From Thalassobius sp. Cn5-15 (GTDB lineage Bacteria > Pseudomonadota > Alphaproteobacteria > Rhodobacterales > Rhodobacteraceae): a DNA stretch of 52,575 nucleotides. Position numbers and translations under genes: made by a program. The notes below the pieces were generated by a model. It saw only the letters and a list, made by a program, of their open reading frames with translations. It did not search any database and was not told where the DNA came from. The stretch spans positions 1 through 52,575 of the forward strand of contig NZ_JAKRGF010000012.1 in NCBI RefSeq assembly GCF_022347685.1, written 5' to 3'. Below, in pieces: positions 18,213 to 27,444 of this stretch. Numbering within the stretch: position 1 is the first letter of the stretch; each line of letters begins with the position of its first letter.

Positions 18213-21200
18213 TCAGTAATCGCGTTCGATGAACAGGCCGATTCCGGTATCCCCATCCGATCCCAACCGCCCTCGGGCGGTGATTGAGGGGCTGATTTGT
18301 AGGTTCAGATCGATGCGGGTGTTGCCGGCCGTGTCGGCGGTTACTTCTGTATAGATGTTGTCGCTGATGTATTTGCCAACACGGGCCTGTGCGCTGCCAT
18401 CCTCGGCGGTGGTGACGTCCAGATCATCCAGTGCCAACCCCTGACGCACCCCGTTGCCAAAACCACCCGATTGGCCAGAGAGCGTGGCAATCGCGCTGGC
18501 CAGCCGCACGGCCTGCAGCGGCGAAATCGATGTCAGATCGCGCCCGAAGAGCAGCAGCGAAAGCACTTCATCCTCTGGCAATTCCGGCGAAGAGGTAAAG
18601 CGCAGGCTGGGGGCGCTGGCGTTGCCTTCGATGGTGATCAGGGCGATTACCGCCTCAGCCGTGGTTTCGGCGACAAAGCGTATGAAGGGATCAAAAGCGC
18701 CCTGCAGTTGGATCAGACCCTCGGTCAGGGTCAACCGGTTGCCCAGGATATCCAGTCGCCCGCGGATCAGTTCAAACTGTCCCTCTGGAATGACCTGATG
18801 GGTGGTGCCTGAAAGCTGCAGGCGACCGCCCAACTCTGCGTCCAGTCCGCGTCCGCGCACAAACACCCGATCTGGCGCACTAAGCGAGATGTCGATGGCA
18901 ATCGCTGGCCCCTTTGGGCCTGCCTGTGTCTCCAGCAATCCTGCCCAGCGGCGCAGGCGACGCACGTCGGCAGGCTCATTGACGTGTTTTAGCCCCGGCA
19001 GACTGGCAAAGCGTGGCGCTGCGTTGGCGGGAATGCGCAGCTCTGTCGGACCCAGTTCCATTGTGCCGGTGATCGCCCCGCTTCCCTGTGCCAAGGCACC
19101 GTTGATGCTCAGCGCACCAGAGATGGAACTGCTGTAAAGGCTGGGATCCTCGGCCACAAAATCGCGCAGCGTCAGGGTGATATCGCTGTTAAGCGCAGGC
19201 GAAAGGTCCATCCCGCCCGTCACTGCGGCACTGCCGCCCAATGCAGGTTTCGCGTTGAGGTTCAGCGTGGCGCGACCACCGCTAAGGTTTGCCTGACCGG
19301 TTATCTCTTCAATCGACTGGCGCAATGTTGGCAGTGACAAGCGAGCCCCGCTGGTGCGGATTTGACCGCTCAGCGATTGGAGGCGCGGCGGCCCGTCAAG
19401 GCGCAGCGCCAACTGTGCATTGCCTTGCAGGTTGCGTGGTTGGATCAATGGGTTGAGCAGCCCCAGCGGGAATACACCGTCTGTGCTGAGTGACGCAGTG
19501 GTGAAATCCTGCGCAACGGTGCCGTTGGTCGCCAGACGTGTGTTACCCGGTCCCTGATGGCGGGTCGCGATGCGCCATTGACCGCCGCGCAGTTCTGCAC
19601 GGCCTTCGCTTTCGATGGCTCCACCGACGCCCGCACCCAGCCGGGCCAGATCGCGCAGGCGCGCTGTGTAGCGGATATCGGCGGTGGCATCCGTATTCTG
19701 TACGCCAGTCAGGGCAACGGTCAGTTCCGGCGTGGTCAGGTCCAACTGGCGCAGAAAGATCGGCTTGCCCGGATCCTTCTTGGCCGAGGCGGTGAGGCTC
19801 GCACGCCCCGCTATCAGCGCATCCAGTTGTGGATTTGCGATGGCAAGGTTTTGCGATGTCACGTCGGCGATGAGGTCAAACTGCTGGAGTTTGGGCTGGC
19901 TGCTGCCGCTAAGTGCGAGTGTCACCCCACCTGATACGGGTGGCAGATCCGGAAGGGCCTGACGCAATACGGTGGCGTATGGTTTCAGATCGCGCAGAGC
20001 CGCGCTTGCGGTGCCGCTGAGGGTGACGCTTTCTTCAGTGAGGTCGCTGAGGGTGAGCTGCGCGGTGAGAGTACTATCACGCGGACCGCTGAAGTCCGTG
20101 TTGACCTGCCAAATTTGCGCTGTTTCTTCGGTGTCGCCTTGCTTTGCAGTGAGCGTCAGGCTTGCGCCACCTTGCAGGCCGGGATCAAGTGTACTGGCAT
20201 CTTGCAGCACGACGTCCAGTTCAGCGCGACTGCCTTGGGATTTGATCTGCGCGCTGGCGTTCATATTGGCGCTGGGCGCTGACAGGATGAGCTGCGATAG
20301 GTTCAGGCCTGCGCTATCGCGGCGAACCTTCATATCCAGCTGCGTACGATCAGCCAGTAGCGAATCCAATGTTGGTAGGCCAAGGCCAAGATCCTGCGTT
20401 TCACCTGCGATGGTCAGGTCAAACCCGCCATTAAGTGGCGTGATTGGTCCTTTGATGCGCAGATCGCCGCGGCCTTCCAGATCGCTGCCGCTGAGCCCCT
20501 CAAACCGGTTGAGGTCCGCAGCCTTGAGCTGCAGATCTGGCGTCACGGTCAGCGGCTGACCTGCGCCCGCGTGAATGCGCACCCCGCCGTTTACCCCGTA
20601 GTCCACGCCGCTGAGGGACAGGTTCGATAAGGTAAAGCCCGTCGCTTGATCACCTGTGAATCGTCCCGCACCACGCAAAGTCGGACCAATGGCGGTTTGC
20701 AGCGCAGGGTCGGTTGCGGTGATCCCCTCGGCTGCAATTTGGAACGTCCCGGCAACCGCGGCGGCGTTGATCTGTCCTTCGCCGGTCAACTGTGCAGTTG
20801 CCAATGATAGTGCGGGCGTTTGCAACTGGGTGAGCGTTGCATCCAGCGCCCAGTTTGGTCCGCGTGTCGCATCGTGGGTGATTTGGAACGCGGCCTTTGC
20901 CACACGGGTGTCAGCGCCGGGCAGGGGTAACAATACGCTATCGTATGGTTTGCCTGTCGGTGGCTGCATCTGACCGCTGAGATCAATGAGCCGTGGCCAA
21001 CCGTTCTCCAGCGTGACCTTGCCACCTAGGTTTAGCGCATCGCTGCGCAGGCTAAGGTGGTCCAGCCGAAGGGTTGCACCCTGCTTTATTCCCGAAACTT
21101 GCACGGCGGTGTCGGGGCCAAAGAAGGCACGATACTCCGGTGCAAACAGCGGTGTCAGATCACCGCCAAGATCGGCCTCAAACCGTTGTACATCCGCCGT

Positions 21201-22016
21201 CTTTGGATCCTGTTGCAGGGACAGCGATCCGCCAACGCGCTGCGCCCCGTCGGTGCTGAGGCGGGTGGTGGCGTTGAAATCTGATAGCGGCCCTGCGCCG
21301 TTCAGGGCCAGCGTCAGCGCGGGGCTGTCGGGCAATCCCAGCGTCTGACTGATCAGCCCGCCTGCGCCTTCGTTTAGCAAAAGATCCAGCGTAAGGTGGC
21401 GGCTGGCGTTGTCAAAACTGCCCTGCAGATCGAAGTGGCCCGTGATGGTATCGCGCCTGTCTAGCCGCAGGCGCCCCTGTGCAGCGCCATCTGCCAGTGT
21501 CAGTGCACCGTCCAGTTGCATGACTGTAGCCTGCCCCAGAACATCCGCACCAATCGATGCCTCGCGGATGCCAAGACTGCCGATGTTGACCGAAACGGGA
21601 AGCTCTGGCAGGGCAAAGGCTGTGGTCTCTGGGCTTGGTGCACTTGGGGGTGTGACCGGAAGGCGCGGCAGATGCAGGCGGTCTGCGTTCAGGCTGTTGA
21701 CCTCCAAAGCGCCGCGCAACAAGGCGCTGCGGGTCCAGTCCAGTTCAACCCCCTCAAGACGCAGCCAAACACCAGTGTCATCGGAAATGCTGAGGCTGTC
21801 CAACTCAGCCTTTGAGGAGAGCGCGCCGCGAAAACCCGTGATCTCGACGTTGCGGCCAGCCTGTGACAGCGTGTCTTCCAGCAGGGTTTCCAGATAGCTG
21901 CCGTCCTCTGCCGTATCCTGCGCCCAGCCTTGTGGCAACGGTGTCAGCGCGACGATGACGGCAACACAGCAGCTGAGGGCCGATAAACGGGTTTGATGTC
22001 GCCAGATCTGTCGCAT
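18213..22016 (-). CDS. tamB: Translocation and assembly module subunit TamB
   Basis: A very long (1267 residues), beta-strand-rich protein anchored by one N-terminal hydrophobic segment (LSALSCCVAVIVALTPLPQG) and otherwise periplasmic. The repetitive amphipathic strands match the groove-shaped AsmA/TamB fold that bridges inner and outer membranes. The conserved C-terminal TamB (DUF490) domain is recognisable: GRLDILGNRLTLTEGLIQL, ELPEDEVLSLLLFGRDL and the final GDTGIGLFIERDY. By family knowledge it works with TamA in autotransporter or lipid delivery to the outer membrane. Its start codon overlaps the tamA stop by 1 nt (TGATG), showing a tamA-tamB operon. Confidence 0.94.
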   Translation of the reverse strand: MRQIWRHQTRLSALSCCVAVIVALTPLPQGWAQDTAEDGSYLETLLEDTLSQAGRNVEITGFRGALSSKAELDSLSISDDTGVWLRLEGVELDWTRSALLRGALEVNSLNADRLHLPRLPVTPPSAPSPETTAFALPELPVSVNIGSLGIREASIGADVLGQATVMQLDGALTLADGAAQGRLRLDRRDTITGHFDLQGSFDNASRHLTLDLLLNEGAGGLISQTLGLPDSPALTLALNGAGPLSDFNATTRLSTDGAQRVGGSLSLQQDPKTADVQRFEADLGGDLTPLFAPEYRAFFGPDTAVQVSGIKQGATLRLDHLSLRSDALNLGGKVTLENGWPRLIDLSGQMQPPTGKPYDSVLLPLPGADTRVAKAAFQITHDATRGPNWALDATLTQLQTPALSLATAQLTGEGQINAAAVAGTFQIAAEGITATDPALQTAIGPTLRGAGRFTGDQATGFTLSNLSLSGVDYGVNGGVRIHAGAGQPLTVTPDLQLKAADLNRFEGLSGSDLEGRGDLRIKGPITPLNGGFDLTIAGETQDLGLGLPTLDSLLADRTQLDMKVRRDSAGLNLSQLILSAPSANMNASAQIKSQGSRAELDVVLQDASTLDPGLQGGASLTLTAKQGDTEETAQIWQVNTDFSGPRDSTLTAQLTLSDLTEESVTLSGTASAALRDLKPYATVLRQALPDLPPVSGGVTLALSGSSQPKLQQFDLIADVTSQNLAIANPQLDALIAGRASLTASAKKDPGKPIFLRQLDLTTPELTVALTGVQNTDATADIRYTARLRDLARLGAGVGGAIESEGRAELRGGQWRIATRHQGPGNTRLATNGTVAQDFTTASLSTDGVFPLGLLNPLIQPRNLQGNAQLALRLDGPPRLQSLSGQIRTSGARLSLPTLRQSIEEITGQANLSGGRATLNLNAKPALGGSAAVTGGMDLSPALNSDITLTLRDFVAEDPSLYSSSISGALSINGALAQGSGAITGTMELGPTELRIPANAAPRFASLPGLKHVNEPADVRRLRRWAGLLETQAGPKGPAIAIDISLSAPDRVFVRGRGLDAELGGRLQLSGTTHQVIPEGQFELIRGRLDILGNRLTLTEGLIQLQGAFDPFIRFVAETTAEAVIALITIEGNASAPSLRFTSSPELPEDEVLSLLLFGRDLTSISPLQAVRLASAIATLSGQSGGFGNGVRQGLALDDLDVTTAEDGSAQARVGKYISDNIYTEVTADTAGNTRIDLNLQISPSITARGRLGSDGDTGIGLFIERDY

Positions 22017-23824
22017 CAGAACGCCTGCCCAATCCCGATGTAAAACTGAGTACCGGATCCTGTATTGCCCGATACTGGCACGCCGACATCAAAGCGGATC
22101 GGCCCGACAGAGGTGTCATAGCGCAGCCCCAGACCGGCACCTGCGTGCCATGCGCCGTCCTCAAAGGCGCTGCCAGCCCCGATAAAGCCTGCATCGGCAA
22201 AGCCCACCAGCCCCAGCCGCCTGCGCAGTTCGGCACGAATTTCACCGGACAGACCGATGAAACTGCGACCGCCGCTTTCCTCTGTGCCGTTGGTGACGCC
22301 AAGTGACTGAAAAGGTTGGCCGCGCACGGTGCCACCGCCGCCCGACTGGAACAACAGATCCGGCGAGGTGCCCGCCAACGAGGAGCCTGCGACCGATCCC
22401 AGCTGCACCCGTGCGGCGGCGATCACCCGGCCATCCATCAGAGGTTCGTAACGGCGGCCATCCACAACAAACTGGGTGCCACTTTCGCTGCCATCCAGAC
22501 CCAGATAGGGGGTTGCGATGGTTTCCAAAAACTGGCCTTTCTGCGGGTTCAGCGTGTCATCCCGGCGGTCCCAGCTAAAGCGCACAGGCGTGGACAAGAG
22601 GGTAAAGCGGCGGTTCCCGAAAGCGTCATTTGTCTGCGCACGTGAAAAGCGCAGTTGCGCCTCAGCGACGACATTGTCGGTCAGATAGCGGGTGGCACCG
22701 ATGCTCATGTCAATCTGGTCCAGATCAAATAGCGGTTCCTGTTCAGACCGCAGGTCCAGCGTTGCAAAGGCGGTTGTGTCGGCGCCGAAACTGGCGGGGC
22801 GATCAATGCGCACACCAAGGGCATAGTCCACTTCACCACCATCTAGTGCGAGGTCGCGCACCTCGCCCTCAACCCGCAGCCGTTCGGCCCCGCCGAGGAG
22901 GTTGCGGTGCATCCAGAATCCGCTGAGCTGCAGACCAGATTGTGTGGAAACCTCTACACCGGCACCAAAGCGGCGCGGGCGGGATTCAACCAGCGCGGCC
23001 TCAATATCCAATGTTGCCTCCGGGCCCAGCTCCTCTGCCTCGTTCAGCGCGACAGAACTGAAGACGCCACTGCGGCGCAGGCGGGTTGCGGCGCGCTCCA
23101 CCTCGGCGGGATTAAAGGGGGCGCCGGTGGGCAGGCCAGCGATTTCGGTGATCCTGCCGCCTCGCAAATTGGCACTGCCGCTGTGGCGCAACTCACCGAA
23201 GGTGACAGATGGACCAGGAGCGATCCGCAAAAGCGCATCCAGACGGGCGGCGGCGTGATCTGCGGTGACATCCTGTGTGGTAATGCGGGCCTTGGCGTGA
23301 CCGGCAGCGCGCCAAGCATTGATGGCGTCATTGGCCGCGCGGCCGATGGTGTCTGCGCGGGCAGGTGCGCCGGTGCGGAAGCGTTTGGGCAATTCTGTAC
23401 CCGGCGCCAGCGGGCTAAGGTCGGCGCGGCCGAACTTGAACCGTTTGCCGGGCTCAACATTCACGGTCACCTCGTGAATCTGGTTCGGCGCACTGCCCGG
23501 TGCGATCAGCGCAGCCTCTTGTCCGTCAATGCGGATGGAGATCACACCGGAATAATAGCCGTTGGCATATAGCACCTCCGTCAGGCGGCGGTAATCGGCC
23601 AGCGCGGCGGCCAAGGTGTCTTGCGGCTCTGTCAGGTCTTCGCGTTCGTTCTGGCGCAACAGTGATCCCGCCCGCAAGCGTCCGCGCAGCGTGTCCTGTG
23701 TGCCGTCAGGCACAGAAAACCGTAGACTGTCCATTGCATCAGCAGACTGGACATTCAGCGACAGGCCAAGGGTAAGCACGCAGGCAAAGACGCGCACAGG
23801 ACGATGATAGGGCTTTCGGGACAA
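22016..23824 (-). CDS. tamA: Translocation and assembly module subunit TamA (Omp85 family)
   Basis: Outer-membrane partner of TamB. A signal peptide (VFACVLTLGLSLNVQSADA) is followed by POTRA domains (one unit around LTEVLYANGYYSGVISIRID, another near FGELRHSGSANLRGGRI) and an Omp85 beta-barrel ending in an aromatic residue (FYIGIGQAF). Barrel landmarks include GGGGTVRGQPFQSLG (the conserved RGY/RGQ region) and LVGFADAGFIG. The start is uncertain: the TTG at 23824 gives a normal basic n-region (MSRKPYHRPVR). The TTG at 23851 and the GTG at 23797 are alternatives, and none has a strong ribosome site. Operon head, followed by tamB with a 1-nt overlap. Confidence 0.92.
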   Translation of the reverse strand: MSRKPYHRPVRVFACVLTLGLSLNVQSADAMDSLRFSVPDGTQDTLRGRLRAGSLLRQNEREDLTEPQDTLAAALADYRRLTEVLYANGYYSGVISIRIDGQEAALIAPGSAPNQIHEVTVNVEPGKRFKFGRADLSPLAPGTELPKRFRTGAPARADTIGRAANDAINAWRAAGHAKARITTQDVTADHAAARLDALLRIAPGPSVTFGELRHSGSANLRGGRITEIAGLPTGAPFNPAEVERAATRLRRSGVFSSVALNEAEELGPEATLDIEAALVESRPRRFGAGVEVSTQSGLQLSGFWMHRNLLGGAERLRVEGEVRDLALDGGEVDYALGVRIDRPASFGADTTAFATLDLRSEQEPLFDLDQIDMSIGATRYLTDNVVAEAQLRFSRAQTNDAFGNRRFTLLSTPVRFSWDRRDDTLNPQKGQFLETIATPYLGLDGSESGTQFVVDGRRYEPLMDGRVIAAARVQLGSVAGSSLAGTSPDLLFQSGGGGTVRGQPFQSLGVTNGTEESGGRSFIGLSGEIRAELRRRLGLVGFADAGFIGAGSAFEDGAWHAGAGLGLRYDTSVGPIRFDVGVPVSGNTGSGTQFYIGIGQAF

Positions 23825-23965
23825 GGGATAGCTACCGTAGCGACAAAACAAATCACGCGGTCAGGCCGCGTGCGATCACGCTAAAGGTAATTGTGAGGCA
23901 GAACCACGTTCTAACGGAAAATAAGCAGAAAAATGCCGGATTCGCAACGATGCCTGTGCCTTTGG

Positions 23966-23995
23966 GGTAGGGCCGGTTCAATGTTCGGCCCTACC
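23966..23995 (-). terminator. Terminator-like hairpin downstream of znuA
   Basis: GGTAGGGCCG / CGGCCCTACC, a perfect 10-bp stem with a 10-nt loop, 42 nt past the znuA stop. No clear T-tract follows on the minus strand, so termination strength is uncertain; it may mainly be a 3'-end stabiliser. Confidence 0.55.
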
Positions 23996-24037
23996 TGCAA
24001 CGTTTCAGTTGCTCTGACCTGGTGGTTGCTGCGAACC

Positions 24038-25186
24038 TTATTTCAGGCAGTCGGTGATTGCGTCAGCCAGTGATTTGATGATGGCTGGATAGCGTGCCGC
24101 ACCTTCGGATTGGTCGACGCCAAGGGGGTCCATTTGTGCGGTCTGGATATCAACGCCATCAAACACCGTCGCGATCAGATTGGCGTTCAGCTGCGGTTCG
24201 GAGAACGCACAGGTGATGCCATTTTCACGCACCGCGTGCTGGATCTCCGCCACGCGCGCGGGACTGGGGGAGGCACCATCGCCAAGGCTGATCGCGCCAA
24301 CCGCCTGCAGGTGGAAACGGCTCTCAAAATACTGATAGGCGTCATGGAATACGACGAACGGCTTGCCTTCGACCGGTTCCAGTTTGGCGTGAACCTGCGT
24401 GATCACATCGGCCAGTTCAGCCTGACCTGCAGCGGCATTGGCGCGGTAGATTTCGGCGTTTTCTGGATCCAGCTTGCTCAGTTCTGCGGCGATTACGCCC
24501 AGCCATACACGACCATTTTCCGGGTCTAGCCATGCGTGGGGGTCAACACCTTCGTGGGCGTGATCGTGGTGGTCGTCATGGCCGTGATCATCATGAGCTT
24601 CTTCTTTGTGCCCATGTTCTTCGTGATCATGCTCTTCGTGATCTTTATGCGCGTCCTTTTCATGGCCATGATCATCATGACCGTGCTCGTCGTGCCCGTG
24701 CTCTTTATCTTTGTGATTCCCGTGATCATCATGCGCATGCTCTTCGTGATCATGCGTGTCATGGTCTTTGTCATCATGACCGTCATGATCGTGCTCTTCG
24801 TGGCCATTCTCGTCGTCGCCGAATACCACGGTTTCACGGAATTCATGCAGAATGGTGCCTTCTGCCTCGAGCAGTTCCAGATGTGCGGCGCCACCGGCCA
24901 GCGTCTCCAGCGGGTCATGCAGCCACGGTGTCAGGGGTTCACCCAGCCAAACCACCAGACCGGCGCGTTCCAGCGCTACGGCCTGCGAGGGGCGCAGGCT
25001 GTAAAAATGCGGTGAGCTGCCGGGATCGACCAGCAGCTCCGGCTGGCCCAGATCGCCCATCACCTGTGAAACCAGCGCATGCACGGGCGCGATGTCAGTG
25101 ACGACCATAGGCACCTCTGCCACGGCGGTGCTGGCCGCAAGGCATGCGGCAGAAGAAAGGGTGAACCGGAACAGGGACTTCGCCAT
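24038..25186 (-). CDS. znuA: Periplasmic zinc-binding protein ZnuA with a very long His-rich loop
   Basis: Cluster A-I substrate-binding protein of the zinc importer, 382 residues. The ATG at 25186 gives a signal peptide (residues 1-23, ending AVA-EV) and has AAGGA 7 nt upstream; the longer frame to 25252 would run through the Zur box region and is rejected. Zinc-ligand motifs are visible: histidine in SSPHFYSL (about residue 60), VDPHAWLDP (about 217) and VVFHDAYQYF. Between the first two lies a His/Asp/Glu/Lys-rich insert of about 90 residues (about 124-213) holding some 30 histidines, much longer than in E. coli ZnuA. By family knowledge this loop scavenges or buffers zinc. znuA is divergent from zur-znuC-znuB and shares the operator region with them. 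Confidence 0.95.
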   Translation of the reverse strand: MAKSLFRFTLSSAACLAASTAVAEVPMVVTDIAPVHALVSQVMGDLGQPELLVDPGSSPHFYSLRPSQAVALERAGLVVWLGEPLTPWLHDPLETLAGGAAHLELLEAEGTILHEFRETVVFGDDENGHEEHDHDGHDDKDHDTHDHEEHAHDDHGNHKDKEHGHDEHGHDDHGHEKDAHKDHEEHDHEEHGHKEEAHDDHGHDDHHDHAHEGVDPHAWLDPENGRVWLGVIAAELSKLDPENAEIYRANAAAGQAELADVITQVHAKLEPVEGKPFVVFHDAYQYFESRFHLQAVGAISLGDGASPSPARVAEIQHAVRENGITCAFSEPQLNANLIATVFDGVDIQTAQMDPLGVDQSEGAARYPAIIKSLADAITDCLK

Positions 25187-25199
25187 CGGAGGATCCTTT

Positions 25200-25217
25200 G
25201 TTATCTTATAACATATC
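25200..25217. promoter_or_regulatory. Zur-box-like palindrome, znuA-proximal
   Basis: GTTATCTTATAACATATC matches the symmetric form GTTATGTTATAACATAAC at 16 of 18 positions. That is the pattern of alphaproteobacterial Zur operators. It lies 14 nt upstream of the znuA start and so probably overlaps the promoter or leader of znuA. Confidence 0.7.
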
Positions 25218-25237
25218 TTGAGAATGGGCTTGTAGAG

Positions 25238-25255
25238 TGTATAACATAACATTAC
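25238..25255. promoter_or_regulatory. Second Zur-box-like element, zur-proximal
   Basis: TGTATAACATAACATTAC has one good half-site (ATAACATTAC, i.e. GTAATGTTAT on the other strand) and a degenerate second half. It lies 29 nt upstream of the zur start and 21 bp from the first box, placed to regulate the zur-znuC-znuB operon and to make the control autoregulatory. Confidence 0.55.
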
Positions 25256-25283
25256 AAGTCCTTTGATCTAGAGAGGATTGATC

Positions 25284-25784
25284 ATGTCCAGTGATGCGCA
25301 ACCCGCAGATCCCGCAAAGAGCTTCCAGCCCCATAATCACGCCCACTGCGTAGCCGACACCGTCGCCGCATTGGAGGCATACTGCAGTGATAATGGGCTG
25401 AAACTGACGCCGGTGCGCCGACGCGTGGCGGAAATCCTTTTGGCTGAACATCGTGCGATGGGGGCTTATGAAATCCTTGATGTACTGCGTGCCGAAGGGT
25501 TGGGATCGCAGCCGCCGGTGGCTTACCGCGCACTGGATTTTCTCAGCACCCATGGGTTTGTGCATAAGGTCGAACGTTTGAACGCCTTTGTGGCCTGTAC
25601 CCATCCGGGCGCGGATCACAGTCCGGCTTTCCTGATCTGTCGCTCCTGCAACAAGGTCGCCGAGGCAGAGGCGCCCGGCACCGAAGGCCAACTGGGCCAG
25701 GCCGCCGCCGCTGTCGGGTTTCAGATTGAACAGGCGGTGGTCGAAGTCGAAGGGCTCTGCCCGGATTGCAACGACGGAGACTGA
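25284..25784 (+). CDS. zur: Zinc uptake regulator Zur (Fur family)
   Basis: Fur-family repressor of 166 residues. A winged-helix N-terminal half (LKLTPVRRRVAEILLAEHRA, GAYEILDVLR, PPVAYRALDFLSTHGFVHKV) precedes the dimerisation and metal-binding half. The structural-zinc cysteines are visible as CRSC and CPDC, and the histidine cluster NHAHC near the N-terminus is typical of Zur. With zinc bound it should repress znuA and its own operon through the palindromes just upstream. The ATG at 25284 has GAGAGGA 6 nt ahead. znuC follows after 1 nt, and this linkage to znu genes distinguishes it from Fur or PerR. Confidence 0.93.
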   Translation: MSSDAQPADPAKSFQPHNHAHCVADTVAALEAYCSDNGLKLTPVRRRVAEILLAEHRAMGAYEILDVLRAEGLGSQPPVAYRALDFLSTHGFVHKVERLNAFVACTHPGADHSPAFLICRSCNKVAEAEAPGTEGQLGQAAAAVGFQIEQAVVEVEGLCPDCNDGD

Positions 25785-25785
25785 C

Positions 25786-26598
25786 ATGACCCGCTTGATC
25801 GAGATTGAAGGCGCCGCTGTCCATCAGGGTGCGGTGGTCGCCTTGCGTGACGTTGATTTCCACATTGACCGTGGGGAGATTGTGACCGTAGTGGGGCCCA
25901 ATGGGTCGGGTAAGTCCACCCTGATGAAAACAGTGATTGGTGCGTTGAAGCCTATTTCCGGTCGCGTTGCCCGCGCGCCCGGTCTGCGCATCGGCTATGT
26001 CCCGCAAAGTCTGCAGATCGACCCGACGCTGCCCATCACGGTGGCGCGGTTCCTTGGCCTGCCGCGGCGTTTGCCGCGCAAGACGACCTGTGCCGTCTTG
26101 GAACAGGCGGGGGTGCCGGATTTGGCGGACCGCCAGATGGCGGCGCTGTCTGGTGGGCAGTTCCAGCGTGTCCTGCTGGCGCGGGCGATGCTGGAAAAAC
26201 CGGATTTGCTGATTTTGGATGAAGCGACGCAAGGCTTGGACCAACCGGGCTCCGCCGCGTTCTATCGTCAGATCGAAGAAATCCGTCAGCAAGAGGGCTG
26301 CGCGGTGCTGATGGTCAGTCATGAGCTGCATGTTGTCATGGCCGCCTCGGATCGGGTGATTTGCCTGAACGGCCATGTTTGTTGCCACGGGACGCCTGAA
26401 ATTGTCGCCTCTGCGCCAGAATACCGCGCGCTGTTTGGGTCCGGCACTGGTGGGGCGCTGGCGCTTTACCGCCATGACCACGATCATTCGCATGATAGCG
26501 AAGGCAATTGTCTGCACGATCATGACTGTGGCCATGAGGACAGGCATAACCATACGCACGCGCATGGTGTGGCTGTAAAACATGAAGAGGCTCACTGA
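25786..26598 (+). CDS. znuC: Zinc ABC transporter ATPase ZnuC with His-rich tail
   Basis: ATP-binding subunit of the zinc importer, 270 residues. Walker A GPNGSGKST, signature LSGGQFQRVLLARAM, Walker B LLILDEATQGLD and a switch histidine (VSHELH) are present. The start at 25786, with GGAG upstream, lies 1 nt after the zur stop. The last 45 residues or so are unusual: after the ATPase domain comes a tail dense in His, Asp and Glu (DHDHSHDSEGNCLHDHDCG, then HNHTHAHG). Such a tail on a cytoplasmic subunit could sense or buffer zinc; that is inference. The stop overlaps the znuB start by 1 nt (TGATG). Confidence 0.95.
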   Translation: MTRLIEIEGAAVHQGAVVALRDVDFHIDRGEIVTVVGPNGSGKSTLMKTVIGALKPISGRVARAPGLRIGYVPQSLQIDPTLPITVARFLGLPRRLPRKTTCAVLEQAGVPDLADRQMAALSGGQFQRVLLARAMLEKPDLLILDEATQGLDQPGSAAFYRQIEEIRQQEGCAVLMVSHELHVVMAASDRVICLNGHVCCHGTPEIVASAPEYRALFGSGTGGALALYRHDHDHSHDSEGNCLHDHDCGHEDRHNHTHAHGVAVKHEEAH

Positions 26599-27407
26599 TG
26601 GATCTGCTCGATAGTTTTATGATGCGCGCCATGCTGGCCGGTATCGGCGTAATGATCGCCGCTGCCCCTTTGGGCTGTTTCGTGGTCTGGCGGCGCATGG
26701 CTTACTTCGGCGACGCAACCGCGCATGCAGCCATTCTGGGGGTTGCGATTGCGCTGGGCTTTGAAATTTCGATCTTTGTCGGGGTGTTGGGCATGTCGCT
26801 GGCGATGGCAGTGACGGTCAGCACCCTGACTGGGCGTGGCTATGCGATGGACACACTTTTGGGGGTAGTTAGTCATTCGGCGCTGGCGTTTGGTTTGGTG
26901 GCGGTGTCATTCCTGCAGGGCGTGCGCATTGATCTGATGGCCTATCTGTTTGGCGATATTCTGGCGGTTAGCCGTGGGGATCTGGCGGTGATCTGGGGCG
27001 GGGCCTTGCTGGTTTTGGCGCTGGTTTGCTGGCGCTGGTCTGCGCTGCTGATGTCAACGCTGAACCCTGACATGGCCTATGCCAGCGGTATTGATCCCAA
27101 ACGTGAACAGCTGGTGTTGACCGTGGCACTGGCGGTTGTGGTTGCGGTGGCGATCAAAGTGGTGGGAGTGGTGCTGATCGCGGCCTTGCTGATTGTCCCT
27201 GCGGCTTCGGCGCGACCTCTGGTCAAAACGCCTGAGACAATGGCGGTTTTGGCGGCGATGATTGGCGTGGCCTCAGTCCTTGGCGGACTGCAGGGGGCGC
27301 TGGTGTTGGATACGCCCGCAGGGCCAAGCATCGTCTGCGTTGCCGCGATGATCTTTCTTGCCGTCTCTGTAGGTGGCGGTGTGCGGGGTGTACTGCGCGG
27401 AAAGTGA
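26598..27407 (+). CDS. znuB: Zinc ABC transporter permease ZnuB
   Basis: Inner-membrane permease (ABC-3 family) of 269 residues with about eight hydrophobic segments. Family stretches include GCFVVWRRMAYFGDATAHAA, VVSHSALAFGLVAVSFL, YLFGDILAVSRGDL and VGVVLIAALLIVPAASAR. It would form the zinc channel fed by ZnuA and powered by ZnuC. Last gene of the zur-znuC-znuB operon; the next gene is convergent, 37 nt away. Confidence 0.95.
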   Translation: MDLLDSFMMRAMLAGIGVMIAAAPLGCFVVWRRMAYFGDATAHAAILGVAIALGFEISIFVGVLGMSLAMAVTVSTLTGRGYAMDTLLGVVSHSALAFGLVAVSFLQGVRIDLMAYLFGDILAVSRGDLAVIWGGALLVLALVCWRWSALLMSTLNPDMAYASGIDPKREQLVLTVALAVVVAVAIKVVGVVLIAALLIVPAASARPLVKTPETMAVLAAMIGVASVLGGLQGALVLDTPAGPSIVCVAAMIFLAVSVGGGVRGVLRGK

Positions 27408-27444
27408 TGTGCTTTCCGTCGCTTCTTGCTGGATCAGAAAGGGT

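Noticed and set aside
24530-24830. Repeat array resembling a CRISPR
   Set aside because: The repetition is short, irregular and in frame with His/Asp codons. It has no uniform spacers.
24532-25101. Two plus-strand frames, one highly hydrophobic, opposite the ZnuA His-rich loop
   Set aside because: They mirror the CAT/GAT codons of the His/Asp repeat, which read as Met/Ile/Val on the other strand. The hydrophobic look is an artefact.
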